DNA of 62,000 nt, taken from positions 812,416-874,415 of the forward strand of contig NMRA01000048.1 of the NCBI GenBank assembly GCA_002633005.1, given 5' to 3'. The notes beneath the pieces were generated by a model. The model ran no database searches. It saw nothing but the letters and a program-made list of their open reading frames with translations, and was not told where the DNA came from. How positions within the stretch are numbered: position 1 is the stretch's first letter; each line of letters starts with the position of its first letter. A program made the translations under genes and the position numbers. Positions 23,236 to 35,700 of the stretch are shown here, piece after piece. The stretch comes from Phoronis australis. Taxonomy: Eukaryota > Phoronida > Phoronidae.

Positions 23236-25700
23236 GAACGGTAAAATACATGTCGTAAGACAGTAACGTTAACGAGATAAATACTCTGTTAATGAGACCG
23301 CCCGTAAAGCCTAGGTCGTGAGGGAGGGAGGTTGTCTGTCCTGAAAGACCAGCCTTAGAGTATTCACAAGGCCCAAAAGTAACGAGCAGTTACGTGACAC
23401 GTCGCTCGAAGAAGAATCATTGAGCTGGTATCAAGTACTTTGCGACATTCATCAAATTCTAGCCACAGTTTCGCCTGCTTTTCACAGTCAGAGCTCGACA
23501 TTCTGTCACTGAGTTCAAGTACCGGCCCAGAGCGGCAAAAAGTACCCAATAGAAATGTTAACAAAGCTAATTATGCGACTATCCCGCTAAGCTCTAACAT
23601 AAATCTGTGCTTCAAACACCTAATTGCCAAGATTTTTTTATTTTTTACACCCTCGCAACAGTTACTACCTAATGCCGGCATACGGCGCCAGATGGAACAT
23701 TCCGTTGTAACTCCTTTTATTCCACAGTTTCAAATGTTAGCGTGGTTTGTCGATTGTTCTTGAGAGGGTCGTAAGACCTGGCCTCCAACTACAGATATGC
23801 CACACTTGTGGATTACCCAATGTCCCATGGGGTCTGTAGCACCCAGTGTTAGACCCCTTGTTCGGAATCTTGGATTGGCACTTTCAGAAGTCTCACAATG
23901 TATCCAGAATACCTTGTATCGGAGCACTGTCTTTATTTTGCCAATTAATGGCTAAATAGTCTCGTTAAATAATCAATATATGCCACGTTAAGTGTTAATT
24001 AAACTCCCGTTTAAATATGTATCAAGTTTATGTGACACTCAGCATGTTGCTGACATTCTGATTAGCTCAGTATTTGCCAGAAGACAACTGAGTACAATAC
24101 GTATGGCCGACAGAATATACGTCTAGACTAGTGCATGTAAACAAAATGTCCACATCCATTATACTTTTTTGAAATCATAGATGGCACTGAATGAGCACTG
24201 ATTAATTATAAAAAACAAGATTATGAATCTACATATATATAACGAAAAATATTAATTCTCTACTCTTATTATTTTTTGTTTATTCCTTTACCAATTTATT
24301 CCTTGCTATTGGTTATGTCCTGCAATTTATTTAATTCATCTATTCATATCTATTGGCATTTCACGTGAGGACCATAGTGTGACTGAGTTGATAGACTTTT
24401 TACAGTTTCACCAGTGCTTTATTTACCTTAAATTTCATATCAGATTTGACAAATAAATCTATTCATATGTATATGTCATATAAGATTTGCCACACATAAA
24501 TCATTTATCTGTCAATCTATGACAAATAAATGGTCTGCTTTTACATTTATCGCCATTGTTTTTTATCTCTCCTCCTTATTTAAAACTTCCAGTTATTTTA
24601 AAGATTTTCATTAAACAGTTGATGAATATATTTGAAATCCTGTTCACAAACTAACACTATAACTGAACTAGGAACTAATATCAGAAGGATAGTTCCTACA
24701 TGTGAAAGATAGAACATAGTTATTTCTTGTCACCATATTAAGATGTCTACTGCCTATAGCATCAGTCTGTGTCACCTTTGTTATGATCAGGCATGAGCAA
24801 CGTAATTTTCCGCTAAATGTCATTTGTCATTGTCTCATTATAAAAATCAGGTAAGCAAATAAACGCACCTATATCTTTTTTGGCATTCCGAAAACACAGT
24901 CTAGTGTACTTGTTGACAAAGCAAAATCCCATTTCATGCATTTCGTCAGTACAAGCATTGTGTCACGGTTCCTGATTATCACACCTGTGACAGATGACCC
25001 ATTATGTTACCTGCTCCCAAATCACCATGATTAGAACTAATCAGGGGATAGTTCACCTCTCCTTCCATTCACTACCCTTTGTTTGACCCTTTGTCAATAG
25101 CCCCTGGTGGCTACGGATTTCAAGTGGTTTGTTGCTCCATAAACCCGTGTATTTGCTCTCACCTTGAGTTTAAACTAACCATAGGTAGAATGGGACTGGA
25201 ACGTGACGCACGCAAACACAAATTAACTTTACATGCCAGCACCCCCGCGCGAATTTATAATCAATGAATCCTGAAAGCGCAATCGCATTGCCCATGCAAT
25301 AAGAAGTGTTTTGATATTTCTCAAACAGAAAAATCAATCGGCCGTGCCACATGACAACCCGCCACCCCCTTGTCAAAAATGTACTCGGCCGTGCCAATGG
25401 TACTTGAGTTGCAGTGAGAGTTCTTCACCGCACTGGCACTATAATTTCGTGCAATGGTGGAATGGGGGCCAGTTGTTGGTGTGGCTTTGACGGACGGCTG
25501 GGAGTAGACTTGACAAGAAAATTAGAATCATTTGCCAGGTTGAAGAGGCGAGACTGACACGAGTTTGGCTGTTGTAACAGGTGTTGCTATTAATTCTCTC
25601 TGCTCTTTATTAATTTCTCATAAGACTGAAGAGAGCAGATGCCTCTGTAATTTAGCAAGGTGCGGGTTTTTTCCCAGTTTGCGACACTTCTCACTATACG
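23236..25700. other. AT-rich spacer without recognised genes
   Basis: Very AT-rich around 24000-24700, with a loose duplication of a CATAT-AGATTTG motif at about 24440 and 24480. No gene or RNA was supported. Confidence 0.5.
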
Positions 25701-25808
25701 AATTGAAGTGTTGTGGATGTAGGCTTGTGTTGTATGATTGTGACTTGTCGTATAATTGAAGTGTTGTGGATGTAGGTTTGTGTTGTATGATTGTGTCTTG
25801 TCGTATAA
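25701..25808. repeat. 53-bp tandem duplication
   Basis: AATTGAAGTGTTGTGGATGT and the following 33 bases occur at 25701 and again at 25754 with two or three substitutions. Confidence 0.9.
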
Positions 25809-28305
25809 TCGCCGAGATTAGTTTTAATGCACTGTCTTATCGAAAGAAACTTTTATTGTTTTGTCATAGCTAGTGTTATAGATTTTGCCGGTTTGGCCGA
25901 TTGTGTGATTGTACCTAATGACCCCTACTGCTCTGACAATGGATCTTATCAGTTGAGAAACAATTTTGCAAACTGATCGTGATAACAATTCTTGCTGATG
26001 TGTGACTTCACATTGCAGATACTTACTCGTTTGGAGGTCGGAATGCTGTAAGAACATTATGACTTGAAGACGAGGGTAAGTTGAAGTTGCATTTTTTTAC
26101 TAATCCTTGTGTAACACTTTCCTTGACTCAGTTTTATGTTGTATCACTGATATCATAATTACCTTGTTTCTTGAAGAGAACTGGTGCAGAATGGGATCTC
26201 AGAGGAATGGACAGTTTTTGCCTTATGTGATGGCAGAAATCAAGGGGTGGGTCTAAAATCATATACAACACTGAGAAAAATCTGCATTCAGTAGTAAAAC
26301 CGTTGATTTGTCAGGGGTATTTTTTGCCACATGTATTTGGCGACTAATTGCTTTTAGCAGGAAGAGATCTCTTCCTGCTTTTAGGAACTAAAGGTTTGGT
26401 GCATATGCAAATGGGGTTTATACCTTCAAAATGAGTTGACAGATGAATCACTTAAATTGCATATATGAATGATGCTGAGCTCAATTTTAAAGTGCCGGAC
26501 TGTGAGAAATCATGCTGAGCTCAATTTTAAAGTGCCGCACTGTGAGAAACTGAAATAAATCAATTTAGCAATGGTGAATCTTTTCTTCAAATCAAACAAT
26601 CAAAAGTGGTGGTGACCTTACACCTGTCTCAAAGGTCGAAGTTCATTCTTCTCTTTGTTTTAGTGGTCAAGGTATTCGAAATTGAGTTTTACCTTTAGTT
26701 AATCTCCTTTACATGAGTAAAATTGAATACTATATAAGTAAAAAGGTTGGTGTCCCATAAAGGTTCAATCATCCCAATACATTGCATGAAATTTTCTAAT
26801 ACAACCAAAAGTCAGTGTAGAGGATTTGCTTCCCATCTTGGTTGCCGTTGTTTTTTATTAAATGAAATGTGGAACCATTTATTTGAGCGGGATCCTTTAT
26901 CAGTGTTAGTTTATTTGATGCTCCAAGTTGTGATTGGTGAACCTATCAGAATGAACTTTAAACAAAAGTGTGGTTGTTTTTGTTTAAGCCAATTAGAAAC
27001 TTTATCCACTAAATCCCAGCCTTCTTTTCTTCAGGCAGTTTTAGTTGAACTCACAAGATTTTGCTTCGGTTGCAAACTCAGCATCCTTTTTGCAATAAAA
27101 AAACTTCCTGTTCATGCCTCGTTGAATTTGAAACCTGAAACAGTTTTTTACTTTAATTTATAGTGACAGCGGAATGTACTTTACAGAGTTTCTATGGTAA
27201 CATGGGTCTACCCTGTATGAATGAAATTTCACCTTAAGTAAACACAATTTCTTTTTAATGACTGGTTTCGGATTTGGCAGTTAGAAGCAAATTAACTAAT
27301 GTCCTCTAATTTACTGCCCATTCAGTGTGTAAAAATTGACCTCTGGCCTGCCTTGCAGCTGCAGTCAGATATTAGTCTACATTGCCCAGTCAAAAAGAGC
27401 TATCTTTGAAGTAAGATGAAAAATGAAATAGTTTTAAACATACATCTTTACTTGTGTTTTCATGTGATGTAGTTATTATGGTATGAACTCGAGAGGTTCA
27501 TCCAGAAATCAGTGAATGACGAAATTGCTAATTTACTCCCTGTTTGCTAAATATATCTCAGAACCCTATTATCCTTCTGCGCCTACAAAATTAGTTAACA
27601 TGCGTAGTTTTTCATAGCATTGTTGCATTTTGTTTCCTTTTTTGACTAAGTCTGTACTAGTAGTTGTAATGCTACTCAGTCATTCATTTTGTCACGAGGC
27701 CATGAAGATAGCATTGGCTTTTCATCAACACTAATGCTGACAAGTCTGTAAGTATGGAGCTATTGGTTATGCAGGACCTTATTGAGGAACGTGAATTCAA
27801 AGTCAAGTACCAGAAAAAACTAGGCTAGAAGAAAGACCAGGCATTATAAAAGTACTCTTTATACTTCCATGTCATTGTTGTTATAATGTGGCCACCCTTC
27901 TTTTTAAGTCAAGTTTTCATTTTTAACAAAGGAACATTCATAACACAAATACCCTTTAGTTGATATTAATGAAACTTTCTTTAAATGAAAACTTGCCAAT
28001 ATCTCTCAAAAACGCTGTTAGGATTTTTTTATTACTCATTTAGTTTGGTTTCTACGCCAAATTAACTCTCAGAATGTACGCCATTTTTGGCACAGTAAAA
28101 TAAAACAAGGAAAGTTTCAGTGAAATTCACTGAGCTGTTTTCGAGAACTCCTGTTGCTAAGTTCAGTAAAGTTGATTTGCCAAAGCCGAGAAAAAGCTGA
28201 AAACAACGTAAGTCTTGAAAATCTGACGCTTTTTGTTTAATTATTTGTAGAAAACTTGTTTTTGGTCAATATAATTCATACCACGTTGGTTATTTAAACA
28301 TTTAT
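25809..28305. other. Spacer without recognised genes
   Basis: A 138-codon open frame at 26747-27163 starts at a non-ATG codon, has no recognisable domain and is probably chance. Apart from the 40-bp duplication at 26472, nothing definable was seen. Confidence 0.45.
26472..26550. repeat. 40-bp tandem duplication
   Basis: ATGCTGAGCTCAATTTTAAA and the next 20 bases occur twice with one difference (GGAC against GCAC). Confidence 0.92.
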
Positions 28306-28350
28306 TTGCAATATCAACTAAATTTGCAGTGCTTAATTAACTTAATTATC

Positions 28351-28623
28351 ATGAAAACATTTCAATTTTGTACATGGAATTTTCATGTACCTCGTCAACC
28401 TGGTCAAAAGGTGGAGTCAGCTCAAGTAGGCCAACAGTTCATTGTGTACACACCACGTGCCAGAAAGACTGATATCAAAAAGCAAATTAAGAAATGGATA
28501 TTAGAAATTGAGTTGGTGGTTGAAGCACGCTGTGAGCACGAGATCAAACTATCGAAACATCAAATTACTAGTGAAAAATGCATTTGGGTGAGGATTTGTA
28601 TTTTTCACAACTTGCTGTGTTAG
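28351..28623 (+). CDS. Unrecognised open frame, 90 residues (candidate exon or relic)
   Basis: An ATG at 28351 opens a frame rich in Lys, Glu and Gln with segments PRQPGQKVESAQVGQQ and ARKTDIKKQIKKWILEIELV. A possible donor (GTGAGG) follows CATTTGG at about 28587. Composition looks more protein-like than most chance frames here, but no family is recognised. It could be an exon of an unidentified gene, a retroelement fragment, or chance. Confidence 0.2.
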   Translation: MKTFQFCTWNFHVPRQPGQKVESAQVGQQFIVYTPRARKTDIKKQIKKWILEIELVVEARCEHEIKLSKHQITSEKCIWVRICIFHNLLC

Positions 28624-28650
28624 TGAGCACTAAGTCACAGACTACTGTGG

Positions 28651-28973
28651 CGACTGGGACTCAGTGCATTCATTCTCAACAGTCATATGTACACGGACCG
28701 CTGCGGTGACTGGGACTCAGTGCATTCATTCTCAACAGTCATATGTACACAGACCTCTGCGGTGACTGGGACTCAGTGCATTCATTCTCAACAGTCATAT
28801 GTACATGGACCACTTCGGTGACTGGGACTCAGTGCATTCATTCTCAACAGTCATATGTACACGGACCACTGCGGTGACTGGGACTCAGTGCATTCATTCT
28901 CAACAGTCATGTGTACACAGACCGCTGCGGTGACTGGGACTCAGTGCACTCATTCTCAACAGTCATATGTACA
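28651..28973. repeat. 56-bp tandem repeat, about 6 copies
   Basis: Units start at 28651, 28707, 28763, 28819, 28875 and 28931 with TGACTGGGACTCAGTGCATT. Variation is concentrated in the segment GGACCGCTGCGG. It lies about 650 bases before the sulfotransferase-like first coding exon. Confidence 0.95.
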
Positions 28974-29637
28974 CCAACAGACACACAACTCCCTCAGGAT
29001 CAAAATTATGGTTTCCTTTGGCATCTTTCTATAAAGATGCTTTGTACACCTAATTGACTCAACATTATGACGACTGTCTGAAAGGACTGGGGGTACATAC
29101 GGAAGTTCTCTAAGCCTGGCTCTAAGCCTGGGGGAGATTCGATTTGAGTGACAGCTCTGTAACCTCTGAACTTTGATAAGTAGTAAGCAAATTTCCATGT
29201 GGTTGAGGTTGGCCGGTGGGTCTGGGAAATCATTTTTTCTACCATTAACAGGCAAGATGTTGATTTTAAAGTTAACTAGAAATGAAGATAAAAGATTCAT
29301 ACACTCAGGTATTCAATATTACAAACAAAATTAAAATTCAGAAATAAAGTCCTACAAATCCTAAATTAAAATCATTTTAGAATTGCTTTCTGGGTAATAA
29401 CGTAGAAAATATTATTTACCTATTTATATTCTACATTTCTGGGTAATGAAATTCTGTATACCAAGTGGGAACTCACATGGCACCTTGAGTAGCATGGGAG
29501 CCTTTTTAAAACAATGTGGTTTGTCTGCCTTTCAAGTCATTATGTCCCACAGATACTGATGGATTGATGCTACAAACAGCTACATATTTTTGTATTTATG
29601 GAAATCTGAACCTCATCTTGTCAATTTGTCATCACAG
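28974..29637 (+). other. Region upstream of the sulfotransferase-like coding exon
   Basis: No gene recognised. Reverse-strand open frames of 79 to 114 codons overlap here but show no known domain. The acceptor at the end (ATCACAG) implies a non-coding first exon of the next gene somewhere upstream, which I could not place. Confidence 0.4.
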
Positions 29638-29638
29638 G

Positions 29639-29650
29639 ATGCTCTCGTGA
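29639..29650 (+). promoter_or_regulatory. Three-codon upstream ORF in the sulfotransferase-like 5' leader
   Basis: ATG CTC TCG TGA lies directly after the splice acceptor and in frame with the main start four bases downstream of its stop. Ribosomes would meet this minimal ORF first, so it may lower translation of the main frame. The in-frame stop also shows that the main CDS cannot begin earlier. Confidence 0.5.
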
Positions 29651-29653
29651 ATT

Positions 29654-29745
29654 ATGTATCTGGTACTAAAGTTCTTTTGGATTTTGGTTGTCGTGGTGAT
29701 CCCTGCAACTACAGTAACCTGGCAACAAGAAGAGTCAGACATGGG
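29654..29745 (+). CDS. Sulfotransferase-like exon 1: start codon and membrane anchor
   Basis: The exon after ATCACAG begins at 29638; coding starts at the ATG at 29654 because an in-frame TGA at 29648 closes the frame upstream. It encodes MYLVLKFFWILVVVV then EESDM and ends with two bases of a Gly codon. Confidence 0.6.
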
Positions 29746-32700
29746 GTAAGTTGACTACATTTTGAACTTGTTTCATGAGCATTTAAATTTCAGGGCTGCC
29801 AACTGTTACAGCTTGATCCATACACTTTTCGGGCCTAAAATCACTCTGTGGAGGTTTTTAAGTGCTTCGTATTTTGAGGTTATTTCTCTTCAAAAATGAA
29901 CTAAAAGTTTTGAAGATCGATGAAGAAAATTCCGAAAACACCATAAACAGTCAAGAGCACAAGATGTGACCAGCAAGATTTACACTGAGCATCAGTGTAT
30001 CGTGTTGTTTGCTTACAGGAGCATTCCCTTTGTGATTAGACAATTGAAGGTAGTTAGTGAATAAGTGAACAATGAAAAACGTGCTTACTTGACTTTGCAT
30101 TGTGATATATCATCATCTGGTTTGAAAATTCATTTTGAAAGAGTAATTTTGGAATTGAAAATTCTAAGGAATTGGAAAAGTTCTAAAAAAACGGGAAAAG
30201 CAATTCATTACATTTTGTCACGGATTTTAACACTGAAAACCTGCCTCTTCTGATTTTAAATAGTTGGGCAACTTGCTTTCATGTAGGGCATCTCTAAGTG
30301 GTAACCACATTAAATTTACTGCATTTCATTCATATGCAAGTTGTTATTTGTCAGTTTTCAGTGTTTCATTAATAAAAACACTGTTCTAAGATAGAGAGAT
30401 GCTATGGCTGATTTCTTGAATTATGATGACTTTTAATAAATGCCTTACAGTTTGATGTTGGAAGTTGTCCTCTGGGCATCTAGCCTTCTACTGTAGGGTA
30501 TTGGATATGTCTTGAATATACAAAAGGTCATTACTTAGAGCCTTGTGTGGCTTATTAGTGATTGAAAACAACAAGGAAATACTGAACCAGTTCAGTTCAC
30601 TTTGTGTATTAAGCCATTGATTGAAAAGTCTACCTGCAGTCACCCATGTCACATTTGAAAGCCCTTGAGTCAGTTAAAAAGTAATTTTCATAGCAGGTCT
30701 GGTGTGTGTGTTCTGTACAATCAAACCATGTCAATATGTACTCAGTTGTAACTACATGCAGAATTTTTAAATTAAAATATAAAGATTGCTTGCATATGAA
30801 AGTCTTTCAAAATTTCGGTGTAGATTTAATTGGTCTTTAGTTCTGGTCATTTTATAAAGAAACTTTGTACATATTCCCTGACCCGGCTATAGTCACTGTT
30901 TGTATTGCAACACCTTTGTGTTACAAGGGTTCCCTGTTGTGGAGATTAAATATCTATGATTAATGAGGAATTCATAACTGGCAAGGTTTTGGTGAACTTA
31001 TGGCCCATTAATTCCATTTTATCCTATTTGTGTCAATCAAAATGTCACTCTTTTTGACATTGATGGCCATGATGGTCATAATGATTTTAAATTTATTGCC
31101 TGTTTGCACTGGTTGTGTGTTTGTGATGGACATCAGCTTCTATGGATAGGAAAAAAACTAGTACTTGCCGGTAGTAACACCCAAGGCACTTAAAGTAGGA
31201 AATTCAGTGATCAAGGGGTGGGCATAGTAAGCTGGGCATGGTGCATGTTTAAAAATCGTGGGATGCCGTGGACATTTACCCAATTGGTCGATCTGCTCAA
31301 GCAATTGTCTTCTCCATTTTTACTCACATGTATGATAAAGGCCTAAAAAAATATTTGGTTTTGATCTGTGTACTGACTCATTTTGAAATCGGCGCGTTAA
31401 TGAAAGTGAAAGCTCCCTACTCACGTCGGTTCTATCCAAGGTCTTGAACTTTTTATTGAAAAAACACCACAAATGCATGCACGGGTTTAAACCTCGAACC
31501 GTGGTTTTAACGTTGTAGTCACTTCATGATTGCTTTGGGCTGCCATTGGCACAATGCCTCGCTCACATGAGGCAACATTTTGTAATGAAAGGTGTGATTT
31601 CCTCACCCAATGGCAAAGTCAGTGCTGCTTAAACTGATAAGGCAAACTAGTGCTCTTCAGCAGCTACAATTCTCACCACACATAATGATCACAAAAAACA
31701 ATATGGCACTTTGAAGGAAGTAGATGGTTTAAAATAGTTGGGGGATTTCTCATGTTGGCGCTCTCTAGAGTAATGAGAGCACAAAAGTGACTTCCGATTA
31801 ATACCAACTCGGATTTGGTGGACATAAATTCAACTACTACACAGTGGTTTATAAATTTAAAAGTACAGGAATAAATTCCATTTCCACTGTCACCCCCTCC
31901 CATTGTTTTATTAGTTGAATTTCACAATTTTTAAAGCTTTTTGACACTTGCTGGGGTCGAAATTCTCAGGTTTATCTGCTGCAATTACTGGCTTTGTCGA
32001 CGGATACTTATTCGCAGTGGGAAATGTATGGAACATAATGTCCTAACCTTGTTCATCAAGTGCCTTTCAGGTTTGCCTTTTTCGTAAGACATTAATTAGT
32101 ACGTATCACACCGTACAGCACCAGAAATTTGCTAGCATGGCAGGAAAGGTGCTAAGTCAATTGAAAGCTTCTGTCTATATTACAAAGTATCTGTAGGTGG
32201 CGCTGAACACCTGTCCACCGAAGACCTCGCCATCTGGCGCGGGTTAGTGAATTTCAGTGGGGCACAACTATTTTGAAAATCAATTATTGAGTATAAGCCC
32301 TTAATGTTTGCCAAGTATTGGGGTTACTATGACTTGAACATTTTGGAGGTGGGTATTTTAATACCCACCTCCAAAATGTACATAGTATTTTGATATTGGA
32401 GGTGTGGTTTGGGATTTGCTCTGTAATTTCGGAGACCAGCTCAGACTCCCTGTTGTGATCTTATCTATTTCGCTGAGGCACTAAACTCACTTCACAAGGT
32501 CAATTAAGATGGTAGAGCTCGGTTTGTTTATTAAATGATAAAAATGCACAAATTGAAATATTCAGGCACATTTCACTCAGCACTCAACGAATGGGAAGCT
32601 GAAACATTAACACATTGTCTGAGACTGGATACTCGTAGTGTGACCGTCCATAATGAATGTACCCCAGCATGTGAATGTACCCCAACATGCGGATGGTCAA

Positions 32701-35700
32701 GCTCACACCCTAAGCAGAATGTCCAGTTAATTGTCAGGAAGCCCCTTGTTTCCATGGATCCAACATTTTTATAACTACTATCATGAAATTTTCAACAGCA
32801 TTACATTTTTAAATCATCATGATAACTAAAATATCAAAACAATAATACGCTCATTTTTGATTTGTGAATGAAAGGGAAAGTTTGAAATTAAAACTGTCAC
32901 ACTATAGTCCATTCATTTTTGAATTTTGAGAATACTTTAAACAGCGGCAGTACACATATCTGTGATGTTTACATGATATCAGAGTGCAGTCACTATACCT
33001 TCCTGCCACAGAGCACCTTTGAAGTCTATCATCTGCTATCTGACCATTGATTTCCCATAATTATGCATCAATTCAATAAGCAGTAATTTGCTCCTGAATT
33101 GATTGACAAGAGGTCTCCATTCTCCACCGTCATTTGAGCGGACACAGTATGAATCCATTGATGAGAAGGTCCAATCACATTATTATCTTGAATATAATTA
33201 TGTGTTGTCCACTCATTAGTTTGCTAGTTTTCTTCCAATTTTCATCACTATTCAAAAGGCAGGTTTCTTTGTGTGTGTAATTACATAACTGTAAAATGTA
33301 CTAACCAGTCCACATCATGTGACTTGAAAAAAACATGATTATTGGTCAATAGGTCAGTAGAGCTCATATACGGTAAAATCTTGCCAATGTCAGACTAAAA
33401 AAATTGCCAAATTGTAGTCTTTTTCGTTTTTCAAGGCTGTCCAACATTTGTGAGAATGCCCTCGATTGTTAAAAAACAATGCCTGTTGGTAGCTATGGCA
33501 CAGAAATTGGTAATTGTTAATCGTCATTTTGGTACTGTATATCATTGATAAAAAAATAAAAAAGTAAAATATATTCTGTCTGCCATATTGTGTCCTATAT
33601 TGGTGAGATTTGTAGGTATTCTCCTAACAATGATTTTAGATAGTCTGCAACTGAGGCATGAAAGTCTTGTTAATTTGTTACCACTATTTTTCTAAATAAA
33701 TCCAACAGCCTGTGTTTATAAAACCAAAGAGTTTCTGTGGGAGAAACCTCCCAGTTGTTGTATGTATTGTATAACTCAGCCTCACTATCATAGTATGTAT
33801 TGTATAACTCAACCTCACTATCATCGTATGTATTGTATAACTCAACCTCACTATCACTTCCATGTTGAGTGGTTTTGTGTTGACAACTGAAATGTTGGTA
33901 AGGATGGTGAGATGTGTATTTGATATTAGACCAGGTTATTTATTTAGTCTAGTGTAGTGCTCTAAACAACACTGCTGCCACTTGGGGATATCCAAGTGAC
34001 AAGTATACACAGATCACCATCTACAATGAGATGAAATAGATCACCCAGCGATCCTGGGGGTTACTTCCATGAGAAAGACCAGGGGTAAAATCAAGGGTGT
34101 GAGTATGCCAAAGAGCTTCATAGCTAACCCACAAGACAAAGGTTGCCTAAAGCCAGACTGTGACTTACCCTTCCTTTCATAAAAGTTAATTAATCCGTGT
34201 GGCTCAGATGCACTGCTGAATAAAATGTATTTGCTATAATTTCTCTTGTAACGCACTGATTTTAAAAATTCAAAGATGACTTATGTTTATTTTATATTTT
34301 GGTTGTTTGCCTTACTTATTGTTCATTTTTTTACTTTAAAAATATGCTAAACTACCTTAATTATCTCATCCAAAACATGCACATTCAGCCAAGCCCATGA
34401 ATAGCAATAAGCATACGATGGTGCCATGAAGCCTTTCATGTGCCAAGAAATGCTGGTGACTAGGGCGAGGGATGCATCCCTTCTCTTCCACTTAAGTGTA
34501 AGCAGTGTTTAAGTGTACGACTGAGTTGCCTAAATGACCAAGCAACATGATGACAGCCTCTGAAGAGCATGGTTGGTTGGTGAAAGTTGGAATGTTGAAT
34601 TATGGGATAGCATTTATAAAGTATGGAAAAGAATTCACTGTTTGTTTTGCATAAGCAAGAAATTCTTGCCGCAGATGTACAGCTTGTATCTTGGGTCTAT
34701 GAAATGCAGCCCACTTGGTAACATATAGTTTAGTCACTCTTATTCTTCATTAAGTGTGGAACAAACAGGTCTACACTAAGTGTGAAACATACGCAGGTTT
34801 ACACTAAGTGTGAAACACATGCAGGTTTACACTAAGCGTGAAACATACGCTGGTCTACACTAAGTGTGAAACATACGCAGGTTTATTACACTAAGTGTGA
34901 AACATACACAAGTTTACACTAAATTAGAGAATAGTTTACGTGACACGCGATTGCGCTCTCGTGTCACGTCAGCTATTAAGGTGTCCTCACGTTTGCGCAG
35001 TACATTTCTACACAAAACCAGATAAGTGCTGGTGAGTTCTTTTATTTGTCTATTTTCTGGCGCATACGTGTATTAGACGTTATTATTAGTTATCATTCGT
35101 TGTTTATATAGAGTTCAATTCACAGTATTTGTATATTCATTTTGTATGTTTCAGACGGACATTCGTCTTGCTTAATAAAGCATCGTTAGAAAAACCCGAG
35201 GGTTATTGTCTATAAATGTGAAAGGTACACAGGTTTACACTACAAACGTTATGACAGACTGCTTTCAGTAGAAAGAAGTGTAGGAATGAAAAGGTAGTGT
35301 GAAACCAAGCTTACTGCTCGCAGCATATGCACTCAGCACTGCAGTCTGTTCTGTCTGCAGACTTAACAATACATCATGATGAAATGTTATCTACAGTTCT
35401 TTGGTTTTCTTAGATTATTGTGAGGGCAGATCACGATGAAAATAAGTCCCTGATTTCCTCTGTTCTCTGCGTTTCCCTTTTCATATTTCAGTTTCATGTT
35501 TCCCCATGTTTTTATTTTAGTTTATCTTTTGTAGTTGTGTGAACAAAATTCTCTAATAAGAAATAGGTTATCTGCAGGGTGTCCTCATATTTACCATCAG
35601 GTTGATTTGCCTCTCTCACATTTTAATACCTTGATCAGTTGCCAGATTTGGTTTTTAGCTATCAAGTTTAGAAGAACTAAGTGACATAAAAATGATATAC

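Noticed and set aside
26747-27163. 138-codon plus-strand open frame
   Set aside because: It starts at a non-ATG codon, has no domain, no splice context and AT-driven composition.
28651-28973. Regular repeats considered as a CRISPR array
   Set aside because: Units are contiguous near-identical tandem copies without unique spacers, and the window is clearly animal DNA.
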